Shown piece after piece: positions 26,726-36,339 of a stretch of DNA of 64,000 nucleotides. Made by a program: the position numbers and the translations under genes. The notes beneath the pieces are model-generated. The model searched no databases. It was given only the letters and a program-made list of their open reading frames with translations, and was not told the origin of the DNA. The stretch's first letter is position 1. Each line of letters opens with the position of its first letter. Source of the stretch: Peribacillus sp. ACCC06369 (GTDB lineage: Bacteria; Bacillota; Bacilli; Bacillales; DSM-1321); contig NZ_JAUCEN010000002.1 of NCBI RefSeq assembly GCF_030348945.1, positions 682,001 through 746,000 on the forward strand, written 5' to 3'.

Positions 26726-27559
26726 TTGAAGAAAATTAAATGGCTGTCCGTAACGGTTTTAACAGTAGTATTGCTGATATTGGGTGCTTGTGGAAGTAAT
26801 GAGCAAACATCATCGGAGAGTAAAGGAGACAAGAATGAGGAAGTGACTTTGAAAATTAGTGCAGCCTCAATACCACATGCAGAAATTTTAGAGTTTATTG
26901 CACCGGATTTAGAAAAACAAGGCGTGAAACTGGATGTAGTTATTTCTACGGATGGTATTCAAACGAATCAACAAACAGCAGACAAAGAATTGGATGCAAA
27001 CTTCTTTCAACATACCCCTTACTTAGAGCAAGTAAATAAAGATAGTGGTCTGAATTTGGTTAATGTGAAGGGTGTACATATTGAACCATTTGGTGTCTAT
27101 TCCAAAAAAATTAAGTCTATAGGTGAATTGTCAGACGGAGCGAAAGTAGCCGTACCGAAAGATCCAGTAAACTTTTCGCGATCGTTACAGCTTTTTGCGG
27201 CAAATAATATCATTGAGTTGGAAGCTTCCAAGTCAGGTGATTATACGATTGAGGACATTACAAAAAATGCTAAAAAAATAGAATTCATTCCAGTCGATTC
27301 CCCTCTTTTAGTTCACTCGCTAGATGATGTGGAAGCATCGGCCATTAACACAAACTATGCTCTGGAAGGAGGGTTAAAACCTCTCGATGATGCACTGATA
27401 ATTGAAGGGAAGGATTCACCATATGTTAACATTTTAGTTGCTCGTCCAGACAATAAGGACGATAAAGCGATCCAAAAGCTTGCGAATGCATTAACGACGG
27501 AAAAGGTCAAAGAATTTATTTTAGATCAATATGAAGGAGCCGTCGTGCCCGCGTTTTAA
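26726..27559 (+). CDS. MetQ-like (NLPA family) binding lipoprotein 1
   Basis: A 277-residue NLPA-family lipoprotein with lipobox LGAC near residue 22, then ISAASIPHAEILEFI, LDANFFQHTPYLEQVN and INTNYALEGG, the core of MetQ methionine-binding proteins. It starts at TTG behind AGGAGCGAG. With the ATPase and permease that follow it makes a complete methionine-type importer. The family also binds methionine sulfoxide, D-methionine and related sulfur compounds, so the ligand may be an S-modified amino acid. Confidence 0.8.
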   Translation: MKKIKWLSVTVLTVVLLILGACGSNEQTSSESKGDKNEEVTLKISAASIPHAEILEFIAPDLEKQGVKLDVVISTDGIQTNQQTADKELDANFFQHTPYLEQVNKDSGLNLVNVKGVHIEPFGVYSKKIKSIGELSDGAKVAVPKDPVNFSRSLQLFAANNIIELEASKSGDYTIEDITKNAKKIEFIPVDSPLLVHSLDDVEASAINTNYALEGGLKPLDDALIIEGKDSPYVNILVARPDNKDDKAIQKLANALTTEKVKEFILDQYEGAVVPAF

Positions 27560-27604
27560 GGGTGGCTTCTATACCAAGCTAATTAAAAAGAGGAGGTGGC
27601 CACT

Positions 27605-28684
27605 TTGATAGAATTTCGTCGGGTTTCAAAAGTTTTTGATGACGGGGAGAAGAAAATTGAAGCGTTAAAGGAGATTAATATAACCGTTGAAAAAGGGGAT
27701 ATATTCGGGGTTATCGGTTTTAGTGGAGCCGGAAAAAGTACACTCATCCGAACTGTGAATCTACTGGAATATCCTACTTCAGGTGAAGTGATTGTAGAAG
27801 GAAAAAATCTTGCCAAGATGTCTGAAAAAGATTTGCGTGAAGCTAAGAAAAATATTGGCATGATTTTTCAGCATTTTAATTTACTTAATTCCAAAACAGT
27901 CTTTGATAATGTGGCGATGCCATTATTGTTAAGTAAAAAAAAGAAAAAAGAGATTGAAGAACGAGTTAATGAGATTCTCCGCTTTGTTGGTCTAGAAGAC
28001 AAAGCAATGAACTATCCAAATCAGCTTTCAGGTGGACAAAAGCAGCGTGTCGGGATTGCCCGTGCTTTGGCCACAAACCCTTCGATTTTATTATGTGATG
28101 AAGCAACATCGGCATTGGATCCACAAACAACAAAATCAATCCTGAATCTGTTGAAACGGATAAATGAAGAATATAAAATTACCATTCTAATTATCACGCA
28201 CGAAATGGAAGTGATTAAAGAAATTTGTAATCGGGTTGCAGTGATGGAGGATGGGAGCGTGATTGAATCAGGAAATGTGATCGATATTTTTGCCCGTCCG
28301 CGAACAGAAACAACTCGTAACTTCATTCGATCGGTTGTTCGCGATGAAGTGCCATCAAGTGTTTATGGATTGCTCAATGAGGATGCCTATTTCAGCCGGA
28401 TTTTTAAAATTGATTTTTTGGGATTGAGCTCTGGGCAGCCTATCGTTTCAAAAACAGCGAAGAGGTTTAATGTGGAAATAAACGTTCTGTTCGGCAATAT
28501 TACTGAGTTACAAGGCATCCCATTTGGTAATTTAATTGTTGAAATAATAGGAAATGAAGATGAAATTGATCGGGCATTACAGTTTATAAAGAGTCAAAAT
28601 GTCAAAGTGAAGGAGGTGACGAACGATGGAAGTAAGCCAAGAGCTCATTTTAAACGCCTTGTGGGAAACGCTGTACATGGTTAG
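27605..28684 (+). CDS. metN: MetN-type ABC ATPase with NIL domain
   Basis: A 359-residue ATPase: Walker A GFSGAGKST (about residues 39-47), signature LSGGQKQRV, Walker B ILLCDEATSALDPQ, H-loop ITHEM, and a C-terminal NIL domain (about 270-345) that in MetN senses methionine and inhibits transport. AGGAGG at 27591-27596 lies 8 nt before TTG 27605 (product starting MIEFRRVSKVF), which I prefer to the in-frame GTG at 27596. It overlaps the permease gene by 59 bp. Confidence 0.85.
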   Translation: MIEFRRVSKVFDDGEKKIEALKEINITVEKGDIFGVIGFSGAGKSTLIRTVNLLEYPTSGEVIVEGKNLAKMSEKDLREAKKNIGMIFQHFNLLNSKTVFDNVAMPLLLSKKKKKEIEERVNEILRFVGLEDKAMNYPNQLSGGQKQRVGIARALATNPSILLCDEATSALDPQTTKSILNLLKRINEEYKITILIITHEMEVIKEICNRVAVMEDGSVIESGNVIDIFARPRTETTRNFIRSVVRDEVPSSVYGLLNEDAYFSRIFKIDFLGLSSGQPIVSKTAKRFNVEINVLFGNITELQGIPFGNLIVEIIGNEDEIDRALQFIKSQNVKVKEVTNDGSKPRAHFKRLVGNAVHG

Positions 28685-29276
28685 TATTTCACTTTTTTTT
28701 GGAAGCATCATTGGAATATTCTTAGGCATTTTATTGGTTGTAACAAGAAAAGGTCATATTTATGAAAATAGATTTATTTTTTCTATAGTGAATCCGATTG
28801 TAAACATTTTCCGGTCGATTCCGTTTATTATCTTGCTTGTGGCGATTATTCCATTTACAAGACTAATTGTTGGTACGTCGATTGGTACGACAGCAGCAAT
28901 TGTGCCACTAGTGCTTCATATTGGCCCATATATCTCAAGACTTGTGGAGAATTCATTATTGGAAGTGGATGAAGGCATTATTGAAGCCGCGAAAGCCATG
29001 GGAGCAACGCCGTTACAAATTATTTTCAAGTTTTTAATGCCTGAAGCTTTTGCGTCATTAATTCTAAGTATAACAACTGCAACAATTGGTTTAGTGGGCG
29101 CTACAGCAATGGCAGGAGCTATAGGTGGCGGTGGACTTGGAGATGTAGCGATAACATATGGTTATCAACGCTTTAGCACTATTACGATATTCGTCACCGT
29201 TGTAATTCTAGTAATTGTTGTTCAGGGAGTACAAAGTTTAGGAAATGTTTTCGAACGGAAAATTAGAAGAGTGTAG
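28626..29276 (+). CDS. metI: MetI-type ABC permease
   Basis: A 216-residue permease with five helices; EGIIEAAKAMGATPLQIIFK (about residues 118-137) is the ATPase-contact loop, and GATAMAGAIGGGGLGDVAI is the MetI signature. AAGGAGGTGA lies inside the 3' end of metN, and the genes overlap by 59 bp, so translation is coupled. Confidence 0.85.
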   Translation: MEVSQELILNALWETLYMVSISLFFGSIIGIFLGILLVVTRKGHIYENRFIFSIVNPIVNIFRSIPFIILLVAIIPFTRLIVGTSIGTTAAIVPLVLHIGPYISRLVENSLLEVDEGIIEAAKAMGATPLQIIFKFLMPEAFASLILSITTATIGLVGATAMAGAIGGGGLGDVAITYGYQRFSTITIFVTVVILVIVVQGVQSLGNVFERKIRRV

Positions 29277-29308
29277 TTGCGGTAGTATACAGAGGGAGAG
29301 TGGAATGA

Positions 29309-30163
29309 ATGATGAAGAAATGTATTTTACCTATACTGCTTATCTTGGGGGTGTTATTGGCAGGTTGCTCAAGTGATTCAACGAATGCAGGAGGGAAACA
29401 AACGAAAGTGAAGGTAGGGATTAGAAATTCTGAACTTCGAACATGGGAATTTTTAAAGGAACAGGCTGAAAAAGAAGGGGTGGAAATTGAAATTGTTAAT
29501 TTCTCATCGGCTTATGATCCGAACGAAGCGCTGGCAGAAGGGGATATTGATATCAACGCCTTTCAACATGTTGCCTATTTAGATTCATTTAATGCGAATA
29601 ATAATACAGACATCGTTCCAATTGGGACTACAATTATTGCTCCTCTCGGTTTGTATTCAAGCAAATATAAATCGGTGGAAGAGATCCCAAATGGTGCACA
29701 AATTGCTGTACCCAATGACCAAGCTAACTGGGGAAGAGCTTTATTGTTATTACAAGAAGCAAAACTCTTAAAGGTTGTTGAAGACTTTGACGGGAATGGT
29801 GGACAGGACAAAATAAAGGAAAATCCGAAGAAAATCAAAATTGTGCCTGTCGATGGTGCCAGTGCCCCACGTGTGATGGAAGATACAGCTGGTTCGGTGA
29901 TTAATAATGGAGTTGCGGTAGAAGCGGGACTAAATTTAAAAGATGCTCTTATTTATGAAAGTAGTACTGCAAAGCCTTATATTAATATCATAGCGGCTAG
30001 GAGTGAAGATCAAGACAATGAAATTTACCGAAAATTAGTTGATCTCTATCAATCAGAGAAAACGGCTAAATTTATAGAAGAAACTTACAATGGAAACTAT
30101 ATTCCAACATTCATTTCCTTGAAAGAATTGAGCAGTTATAAAGAGATATATTCTAATAAATAA
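29309..30163 (+). CDS. MetQ-like (NLPA family) binding lipoprotein 2
   Basis: A 284-residue NLPA lipoprotein (lipobox LLAGC, then VGIRNSELRTWEFLKEQAEK, DINAFQHVAYLDSFN and INNGVAVEAGL). It is clearly diverged from the first MetQ-like protein at 26726, so one permease-ATPase pair is served by two receptors, which should widen the ligand range. ATG 29309 and ATG 29312 are both possible starts. The N-terminal ligand region RNSELRTWE differs strongly from SAASIPHAE in the first receptor. Confidence 0.8.
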   Translation: MMKKCILPILLILGVLLAGCSSDSTNAGGKQTKVKVGIRNSELRTWEFLKEQAEKEGVEIEIVNFSSAYDPNEALAEGDIDINAFQHVAYLDSFNANNNTDIVPIGTTIIAPLGLYSSKYKSVEEIPNGAQIAVPNDQANWGRALLLLQEAKLLKVVEDFDGNGGQDKIKENPKKIKIVPVDGASAPRVMEDTAGSVINNGVAVEAGLNLKDALIYESSTAKPYINIIAARSEDQDNEIYRKLVDLYQSEKTAKFIEETYNGNYIPTFISLKELSSYKEIYSNK

Positions 30164-30179
30164 GGAAGGAGAGATTAGA

Positions 30180-31520
30180 ATGGCTCAAGACAGAAAGATG
30201 AAGTTAGCTGCTTATCTGATTGGAACAGGTATGCATGTTGCGTCGTGGCGGCATCCGGCATCAAATCCGAATGCAAGTATTGATGTGAAAGCTTTGCAAA
30301 GACTCTCAAAAATTGCGGAAAAAGGGAAATTTGACCTTGCCTTTGTGGCAGATAGTTTGGCCATTAATCATGAATCGCATCCTCAAATACTTAATCGATT
30401 TGATCCGATTGTACTAATTACAGCATTAGCTGCAGCGACAGAAAAAATCGGCATTGGGGCGACAGCTTCTACAACGTACAGTGAACCATATGTACTCGCT
30501 CGCCAATTTGCTTCTGTTGATCATATAAGCGGCGGACGGGTGGGATGGAATGTTGTTACTACAGCTGATGCGACCGGAGAGACGGCCTTGAATTTCAGTC
30601 GTGATAAACATTGGGCACACGATCATCGTTATGAACGAGCGGAGGAGTTCCTCGACGTTGTCCAAGGGTTATGGGATTCGTGGGAAGATGATGCGTTTGT
30701 GCATAACAAAGAAACTGGACAATTTTTTAATCCTGATAAAGTGCATGAGCTTCGGTATAAAGGCAACTATTTTTCGGTAAAAGGTCCGTTGAATATTGCA
30801 CGTTCGGCGCAGGGGCAGCCGGTTATCATTCAAGCGGGTGCGTCAATACCAGGGCAGCGATTAGCCGCTCGAACAGCAGAAGTCGTTTTCACACATTGGG
30901 ATAACATTGAAGAATCCAAACGATATTATCAAGAATTAAAATCGTCTTTAATGGATTTTGGAAGAAGTGTGGAAGAGCTCCACATCCTTCACGGCATTTC
31001 CCCTATTATCGGAGAAACCGAGGAAATAGCCATTCAAAAATACAATAAACTCCAAAGTCTCGTCGACCCTTATGAGAGTTTGAAATTCGTTTCTGGTTAT
31101 ATGGGCAACGTAGATTTTTCAAAATATTCTTTAGATACACCAGCGAAGGATGTTGAATTTCCATCAGTAAATAGCATACAAAGTAACTTTAATGAAATGA
31201 AGAAAATTATTGGTGAAGAAGACATAAAAGTGGGTGAATTATATGCGAGATTTTTCAGTCCTGCCAGACGAGATAGATTTGTCGGTACACCAAGTCAAGT
31301 AGCTGATGAAATGGAGGTATGGTTTACTGAAAAAGCTGCAGATGGCTTTATGATTCAATTTCCACTGTTACCAGGCGACTTAGAGGATTTCGTCGAGAAG
31401 GTTGTTCCAATTTTACAGGAGAGGGGTTTGTTCCGTTTGGACTATGAAGGAGACACTCTCCGTGATCACCTTGGATTAAAGAATCCAAAAAATCGGTTTG
31501 TTTATGAAGAAAATAGGTAA
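30180..31520 (+). CDS. NtaA/SnaA/DszA-family FMN-dependent monooxygenase, CmoJ paralogue
   Basis: A 446-residue flavin monooxygenase of the same family as the protein at 18093 (SWRHPASNPNASIDVKALQR, GKFDLAFVADSLAINHES, YSEPYVLARQFASVDHIS, RVGWNVVTT), but only about half identical by eye, with an extra insert after VVTT. GGAAGGAGAG precedes the ATG. It ends operon 2. Expected to oxidise the compound brought in by the MetNI importer; no flavin reductase gene is in the window. Confidence 0.85.
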   Translation: MAQDRKMKLAAYLIGTGMHVASWRHPASNPNASIDVKALQRLSKIAEKGKFDLAFVADSLAINHESHPQILNRFDPIVLITALAAATEKIGIGATASTTYSEPYVLARQFASVDHISGGRVGWNVVTTADATGETALNFSRDKHWAHDHRYERAEEFLDVVQGLWDSWEDDAFVHNKETGQFFNPDKVHELRYKGNYFSVKGPLNIARSAQGQPVIIQAGASIPGQRLAARTAEVVFTHWDNIEESKRYYQELKSSLMDFGRSVEELHILHGISPIIGETEEIAIQKYNKLQSLVDPYESLKFVSGYMGNVDFSKYSLDTPAKDVEFPSVNSIQSNFNEMKKIIGEEDIKVGELYARFFSPARRDRFVGTPSQVADEMEVWFTEKAADGFMIQFPLLPGDLEDFVEKVVPILQERGLFRLDYEGDTLRDHLGLKNPKNRFVYEENR

Positions 31521-31602
31521 TTAACGGGAATAAGGGATTAGATTAGTCGTATTTTCATCATTAGAATCCATCAAATAAAGACATAAGGGGATGACAAAGG
31601 AA

Positions 31603-31633
31603 TGAGGGACATAGGAGAAATCCTAGTCCCTCA
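31603..31633. terminator. Terminator between convergent genes
   Basis: TGAGGGACATAGGA (31603-31616) pairs with TCCTAGTCCCTCA (31621-31633) around GAAA with one bulged A. It lies between operon 2 and the convergent gdh gene. Confidence 0.7.
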
Positions 31634-31668
31634 AATTCTTTTCTCCTATCCATATAGCTAAGTTAAGA

Positions 31669-32457
<789 letters not shown>

Positions 32458-32472
32458 TTATCTCTCCTTTGA

Positions 32473-33324
32473 CTATTCTTTTGTAAAGCCGATCATGATT
32501 CCGCCAGTAATTACGAGTACACATCCGATGATGACGAAGGCCATTTGTTTTTTGGACTTTTTCTCTCCTAAAAGAAAGATGCCGCCTAAAGTCGAAATGA
32601 CGATTCCCATTTGGGAAAATGAGAAAGCGATGGCAACGCCCACTTTTGGATTAGCGAGCAGGAGACCGATATTGCCGATTGCCCACATGATTCCGGTTAG
32701 AATATTTCGTCCGGCATACTTATTAAACGGTTTATGTCTGATGGAAAGGAGCAGGGCAGCTAGGAACATGCCAATTGCTTGAGGCAGGATCGCCGACCAT
32801 CCGTCAACTTCATTCCATCTGACTACAATGACATATGTAACATAACCCACTGTTGAAATGGCAAGATAAAAAATCCCTTTTTTCATGCTACCTGCTTTTT
32901 TGTTATCACCATCGCCGTAGCTCGTCAGCAAGACACCTGTAATCAAACAGATTATTGCAACAATGCCGATGATGACTGTAATCCTGTCATTCCATTCCCT
33001 GAAAATGATAACCGCAAAGAATGTATTTCCTAGAATTTGCAGTCCTGTTGAGATTGGAACGGTTTTCGATACCCCGATTTCCTTGACGCTATTGAATTGA
33101 AATAACTGCCCGAATGCCCAGCCTATCCCGGAAATGATGCCGACAATCCACACTAGACTGTTCCATTCCGGCGGATTGATGAAAGACATCATGATGGCGA
33201 ACAGTAATGACCCGATTGTAATGCCAAGCGTTTGATTATAAGAGTTGCCTCCGAGTTTTTCGGAAACAAGCACTAAGCTGCCCCATGTCAATGCAGGGAG
33301 TAGCGCAAAGAGAAAACCTTCCAC
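32473..33324 (-). CDS. glcU: Glucose uptake protein GlcU
   Basis: A 283-residue, ten-helix transporter of the GlcU/RbsU (drug/metabolite superfamily) type, starting at GTG behind AGGAGATG. FALLPALTWGSLVLVSEKLGG and FNSVKEIGVSKTVPISTGLQ are characteristic. It forms an operon with gdh, and in B. subtilis this pair is transcribed by SigG in the forespore. I did not find a clean SigG promoter by eye. Confidence 0.9.
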   Translation of the reverse strand: MEGFLFALLPALTWGSLVLVSEKLGGNSYNQTLGITIGSLLFAIMMSFINPPEWNSLVWIVGIISGIGWAFGQLFQFNSVKEIGVSKTVPISTGLQILGNTFFAVIIFREWNDRITVIIGIVAIICLITGVLLTSYGDGDNKKAGSMKKGIFYLAISTVGYVTYVIVVRWNEVDGWSAILPQAIGMFLAALLLSIRHKPFNKYAGRNILTGIMWAIGNIGLLLANPKVGVAIAFSFSQMGIVISTLGGIFLLGEKKSKKQMAFVIIGCVLVITGGIMIGFTKE

Positions 33325-33537
33325 AAAATTTCATCTCCTAAACTAAAAAACAATGTTTTAATAAATATAAAATAGGTAGTTACCAAGCTATTGGATGTAT
33401 TTAGAGTTTTCCCTCTACACGGGAAAGAAAACATGGTTTTAATTTACCAATTTGTTATTTTATTTTTCAGTGTGGAAACAATGAAATAATAATTGGTTTA
33501 TGGTACTTTTAATGTAAAAATAGATAGGAGAAATAGT

Positions 33538-34098
33538 ATGACGACACTGAATGAATGGTTTGAAAAGGGGATTCCTGCTAAAGAATTTGTATCTTCGATG
33601 AAAGTTCATAAAGAAAACGTACAATCGATTCAGGAGGGCTTTTCCATTTCTGCAGAGGACCAAGGGTTCTTTGATGCATTAAAGACGAAGGAACTTAGAG
33701 CCATTGTCATTACTGAAGACTGGTGCGGAGACGCGATGATGAATATTCCTATATTGCTGAATATATCTGAAGCGGCAAATATTGAAACTCGCATGGTTTT
33801 ACGAGATCAAAATCTTGAACTGATGGATCAATACTTAACGAATGGAACAGCGCGTTCGATCCCCATCTTTATATTAATTGATAAGAATGGGGAAGAAAAA
33901 GCTGTTTGGGGACCTCGTGCACCAAAGGTACAAGAGTATGTAATGGAGTTGAGGTCTGACCTGCCTGCCAAGGATGATGAACGTTTCGAGGCAGAGCAAA
34001 AAGAAGTTATTAAAAAGATAACAGCGGCTTTTTCCGAAGAAAAGCATCTATGGGACGAAGTATACAGCAGTATCAAGGAAGCTTTGGGGGGAATTTGA
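33538..34098 (+). CDS. Thioredoxin-family protein with WCGDA motif
   Basis: A 186-residue protein with a thioredoxin-like fold (Thioredoxin_9 type). The active-site region reads EDWCGDAMMNIPILL with only one cysteine (Cys63) instead of CxxC, and ARSIPIFILIDKNG gives the cis-proline loop. A monothiol site suggests thiol binding or reduction rather than classical disulfide exchange. GATAGGAGAAA fixes the ATG at 33538. The gene stands alone, divergent from glcU. Confidence 0.8.
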   Translation: MTTLNEWFEKGIPAKEFVSSMKVHKENVQSIQEGFSISAEDQGFFDALKTKELRAIVITEDWCGDAMMNIPILLNISEAANIETRMVLRDQNLELMDQYLTNGTARSIPIFILIDKNGEEKAVWGPRAPKVQEYVMELRSDLPAKDDERFEAEQKEVIKKITAAFSEEKHLWDEVYSSIKEALGGI

Positions 34099-34202
34099 AT
34101 TTTAAGGATGACTCTTGCTGCTGCCAACGGATAGCTTCATTTTTGACCTGATAATTGCCGTCAAGCAGATAAAAAATGTAGGGTTTCTTCCATAATGAAG
34201 GA

Positions 34203-34246
34203 GCTGTTCCAAGGTCATGGCACCATGGTTTTGGAACAGCCTTTTT
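34203..34246 (+). terminator. Intrinsic terminator
   Basis: GCTGTTCCAAggtcatgg pairs with its near complement ending TTGGAACAGC (to 34240), with an inner ATGGCACCAT hairpin, followed by CTTTTT. It separates the thioredoxin gene from the convergent regulator. Confidence 0.8.
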
Positions 34247-34253
34247 CATTTGT

Positions 34254-34799
34254 TTATGATTCTGGAATAATCGTAACGCCGATTGTTCGAATAGGAGAGT
34301 CTTGTTTAGCACTTTGATTCGTAGCTTTGTAGTATTTTAACATTAAATCGTTCAATTCATTTTGGAAGTTAATAAAGCTTTCATCATCAAGCTTTAGTTC
34401 TAAAAGGGAAAAGGTTGAACCATCCTCTGCGCAGTCTCTTTCTTCTAATTTATTAAGATAGTTTTGATATTGAGTCATAAGGGATAATTGATAATAAGAA
34501 AAATAATTCACCTTTTTCTCATTAGAAGATTTTTTCCATTCTTCCCCGCTAAGTCGCGCTTCTTCTTCATTTAAAACATAGTATTTTTCGGAAACGGATC
34601 TCACCTTTTTCTCTTTTACAATGCGAATGACCCCTGAATCCAACAGAACCTGTATATGTCTATATAATGTTGCTTGGGGTACATCTTTAATGACTTTTAA
34701 CATTTCCAATGGTGTTAAGCCATTTTCCCTGTTTCTCATTAAAGCTTGGGTAATCTTTATTCTTACAGGATGCATTAAAATTTCAGCTTTATTAATCAT
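34254..34799 (-). CDS. ArsR-like winged-helix regulator of the adjacent ABC operon
   Basis: A 181-residue protein with an N-terminal winged helix (HTH_20 type, residues 1-70: HPVRIKITQALMRN, VPQATLYRHIQVLLDSGVIRIV) and a helical C-terminal effector or dimer region. No cysteine cluster for metal sensing is visible. It is divergent from the PLDc_N-ABC operon, with two palindromes between them, so it probably represses that operon. Ligand unknown. Confidence 0.75.
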   Translation of the reverse strand: MINKAEILMHPVRIKITQALMRNRENGLTPLEMLKVIKDVPQATLYRHIQVLLDSGVIRIVKEKKVRSVSEKYYVLNEEEARLSGEEWKKSSNEKKVNYFSYYQLSLMTQYQNYLNKLEERDCAEDGSTFSLLELKLDDESFINFQNELNDLMLKYYKATNQSAKQDSPIRTIGVTIIPES

Positions 34800-35058
34800 C
34801 TTATTCTCCTCACATTGGAAATTATAACTGGATAAGTTTCAATCAATTTTAATGTTGACCATGAATAATAAGTTTAATTCATCATATATTGTAATGTTTG
34901 AATCATTTTCATTTATAAAAATGACACGGTTTGAAAAATAATAGTACAGAAATATTTTTTCGAAGTAAATAATAAGGCTTTTCAAATAAGTGTAAAAAAA
35001 TAATGTCTTCATGAAAAAAAATTAATAAATAACACTATATTTTTATTATTATTCATTG

Positions 35059-35072
35059 TGATAATATTATCA
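35059..35072. promoter_or_regulatory. Palindromic operator 1 (TGATAAT-ATTATCA)
   Basis: TGATAATATTATCA is a perfect 14-bp palindrome. It resembles a Fur/PerR-family box (7-1-7) but lacks the central base. It may instead be the site of the ArsR-like regulator. Confidence 0.5.
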
Positions 35073-35145
35073 TTATAAATAACAATAAAAACTAAAACAA
35101 TATTTTATTAAAGAAAAAAATAGGTGCAAAATTCCATTTTTAATG

Positions 35146-35167
35146 TTATCATTATCGATAATGATAA
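35146..35167. promoter_or_regulatory. Palindromic operator 2 (22 bp perfect)
   Basis: Two 11-bp arms, TTATCATTATC and GATAATGATAA, abut exactly, and a further AATAAT follows. GATAAT hexamers occur in tandem, as in Fur-type sites. It lies about 30 bp before the operon's first start codon, so a bound protein would block initiation. Confidence 0.6.
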
Positions 35168-35197
35168 TAATATTTCGTTTTCAAAGGAGTGGTATAT

Positions 35198-35437
35198 ATG
35201 GAATTGCATTATGGATGGAACGAATTGAAAGATATTGATTTCATGTCTATTCTGCCGATTATTTTACCGGTAATTGCTATTGGAATGATTTTAGTGCTTA
35301 TAGCATTAATTGATTTATACAGAAATCGAAAGACGAGGAAAAATGTTTTATTGTGGACACTCATCATTATTTTTGCAAATACTATCGGTCCAATTCTGTA
35401 CTTCGTTATTGGTAGAAAGGACAGTGAAAGAATATGA
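35198..35437 (+). CDS. PLDc_N domain membrane protein (YxlE-like)
   Basis: A 79-residue protein with two helices (ILPIILPVIAIGMILVLIAL and VLLWTLIIIFANTIGPILYF) and the PLDc_N pattern ending GRKD. AAAGGAG at 35183-35189 fixes the ATG at 35198. The stop overlaps the ATPase start. In B. subtilis YxlE, also PLDc_N, precedes YxlF-YxlG in the same order; there it acts as a negative regulator of SigY together with YxlD. No sigY is present here. Confidence 0.8.
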   Translation: MELHYGWNELKDIDFMSILPIILPVIAIGMILVLIALIDLYRNRKTRKNVLLWTLIIIFANTIGPILYFVIGRKDSERI

Positions 35438-36339
35438 AATTAGAGATTAAAAATGTTACAAAAAAATTCAAAGAAAAAACAGCGGTCAATAATTTTTCAA
35501 TGGAACTGCAATCAGGGGAATGTGTTGGATTGATAGGGCCAAATGGGGCTGGTAAATCGACACTAATAAAAGTGATTTCAGATATTATAGATCCAAGTAT
35601 GGGAGAAGTATTGCTTGATGGTAAGAAAATTTCAAAAATGAAAAAGGAAATAGGCTATTTACCACAATACCCAAACTTCTTTCAATGGATGACTGCCAAA
35701 GAAACCCTCACTTTCATGGGGCAGCTCTCAGGTATCAAGAAGGAAGAATTATTAAGGGGCATTCCAGAGATAATGTCGAAAGTGGGGTTGAGCGGGGAAG
35801 AGAATTCAAAGGTGAGAACTTTTTCAGGAGGTATGAAACAGAGGCTTGGAATTGCACAAGCGTTGTTACATAAACCAGCATTGATTGTCATGGATGAACC
35901 TGTTTCGGCATTAGATCCAATCGGCCGGAGAGAAGTGTTAAATATAATAAAAGAAATAAAGAAAGATACGACAATTTTATTATCGACACATATATTAAGC
36001 GATGCAGAAGAAATATGTGAGAGATTTGTCATTATAAAGAGTGGGGAAAAAATTGAAGATACAACAATGTCAGAATTACTAAACAGGAATAGCGGAAACA
36101 AAATTAATGTCGACATAACCTCTAAAAGTCAAAAATGGATTGAAAACGTTAAAAGCTTGAACTTTGTAAAAAGTGTAGAGGTAATGGGAAATAAATTGAA
36201 GATAGAAGTGGAAAATATTGAGTCAAACAAGAATATGTTACTGGCGAATGCGCTGGAGCATAATGTTGATCTTGTAAGGTTCGAAATAGATAACGATACA
36301 TTGGAAGAGATATTTTTAAAATTGGTGGTAGAAGAATGA
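35434..36339 (+). CDS. ABC exporter ATPase (YxlF-like)
   Basis: A 301-residue ABC-2 type ATPase: Walker A GPNGAGKST (about residues 36-44), signature FSGGMKQRL, Walker B ALIVMDEPVSALDP, H-loop STHIL, and a C-terminal accessory region after residue 220. It overlaps both neighbours by 4 bp. With the permease that follows it likely exports a lipophilic compound or peptide, or gives resistance to one. Confidence 0.85.
   Translation: MKLEIKNVTKKFKEKTAVNNFSMELQSGECVGLIGPNGAGKSTLIKVISDIIDPSMGEVLLDGKKISKMKKEIGYLPQYPNFFQWMTAKETLTFMGQLSGIKKEELLRGIPEIMSKVGLSGEENSKVRTFSGGMKQRLGIAQALLHKPALIVMDEPVSALDPIGRREVLNIIKEIKKDTTILLSTHILSDAEEICERFVIIKSGEKIEDTTMSELLNRNSGNKINVDITSKSQKWIENVKSLNFVKSVEVMGNKLKIEVENIESNKNMLLANALEHNVDLVRFEIDNDTLEEIFLKLVVEE

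Larger units (their letters stand above)
34800..35197. other. AT-rich divergent regulatory region
   Basis: No gene in 398 bases. It is unusually AT-rich and carries two palindromes built from TGATAAT/ATTATCA (listed separately) just upstream of the ABC operon. Confidence 0.5.
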
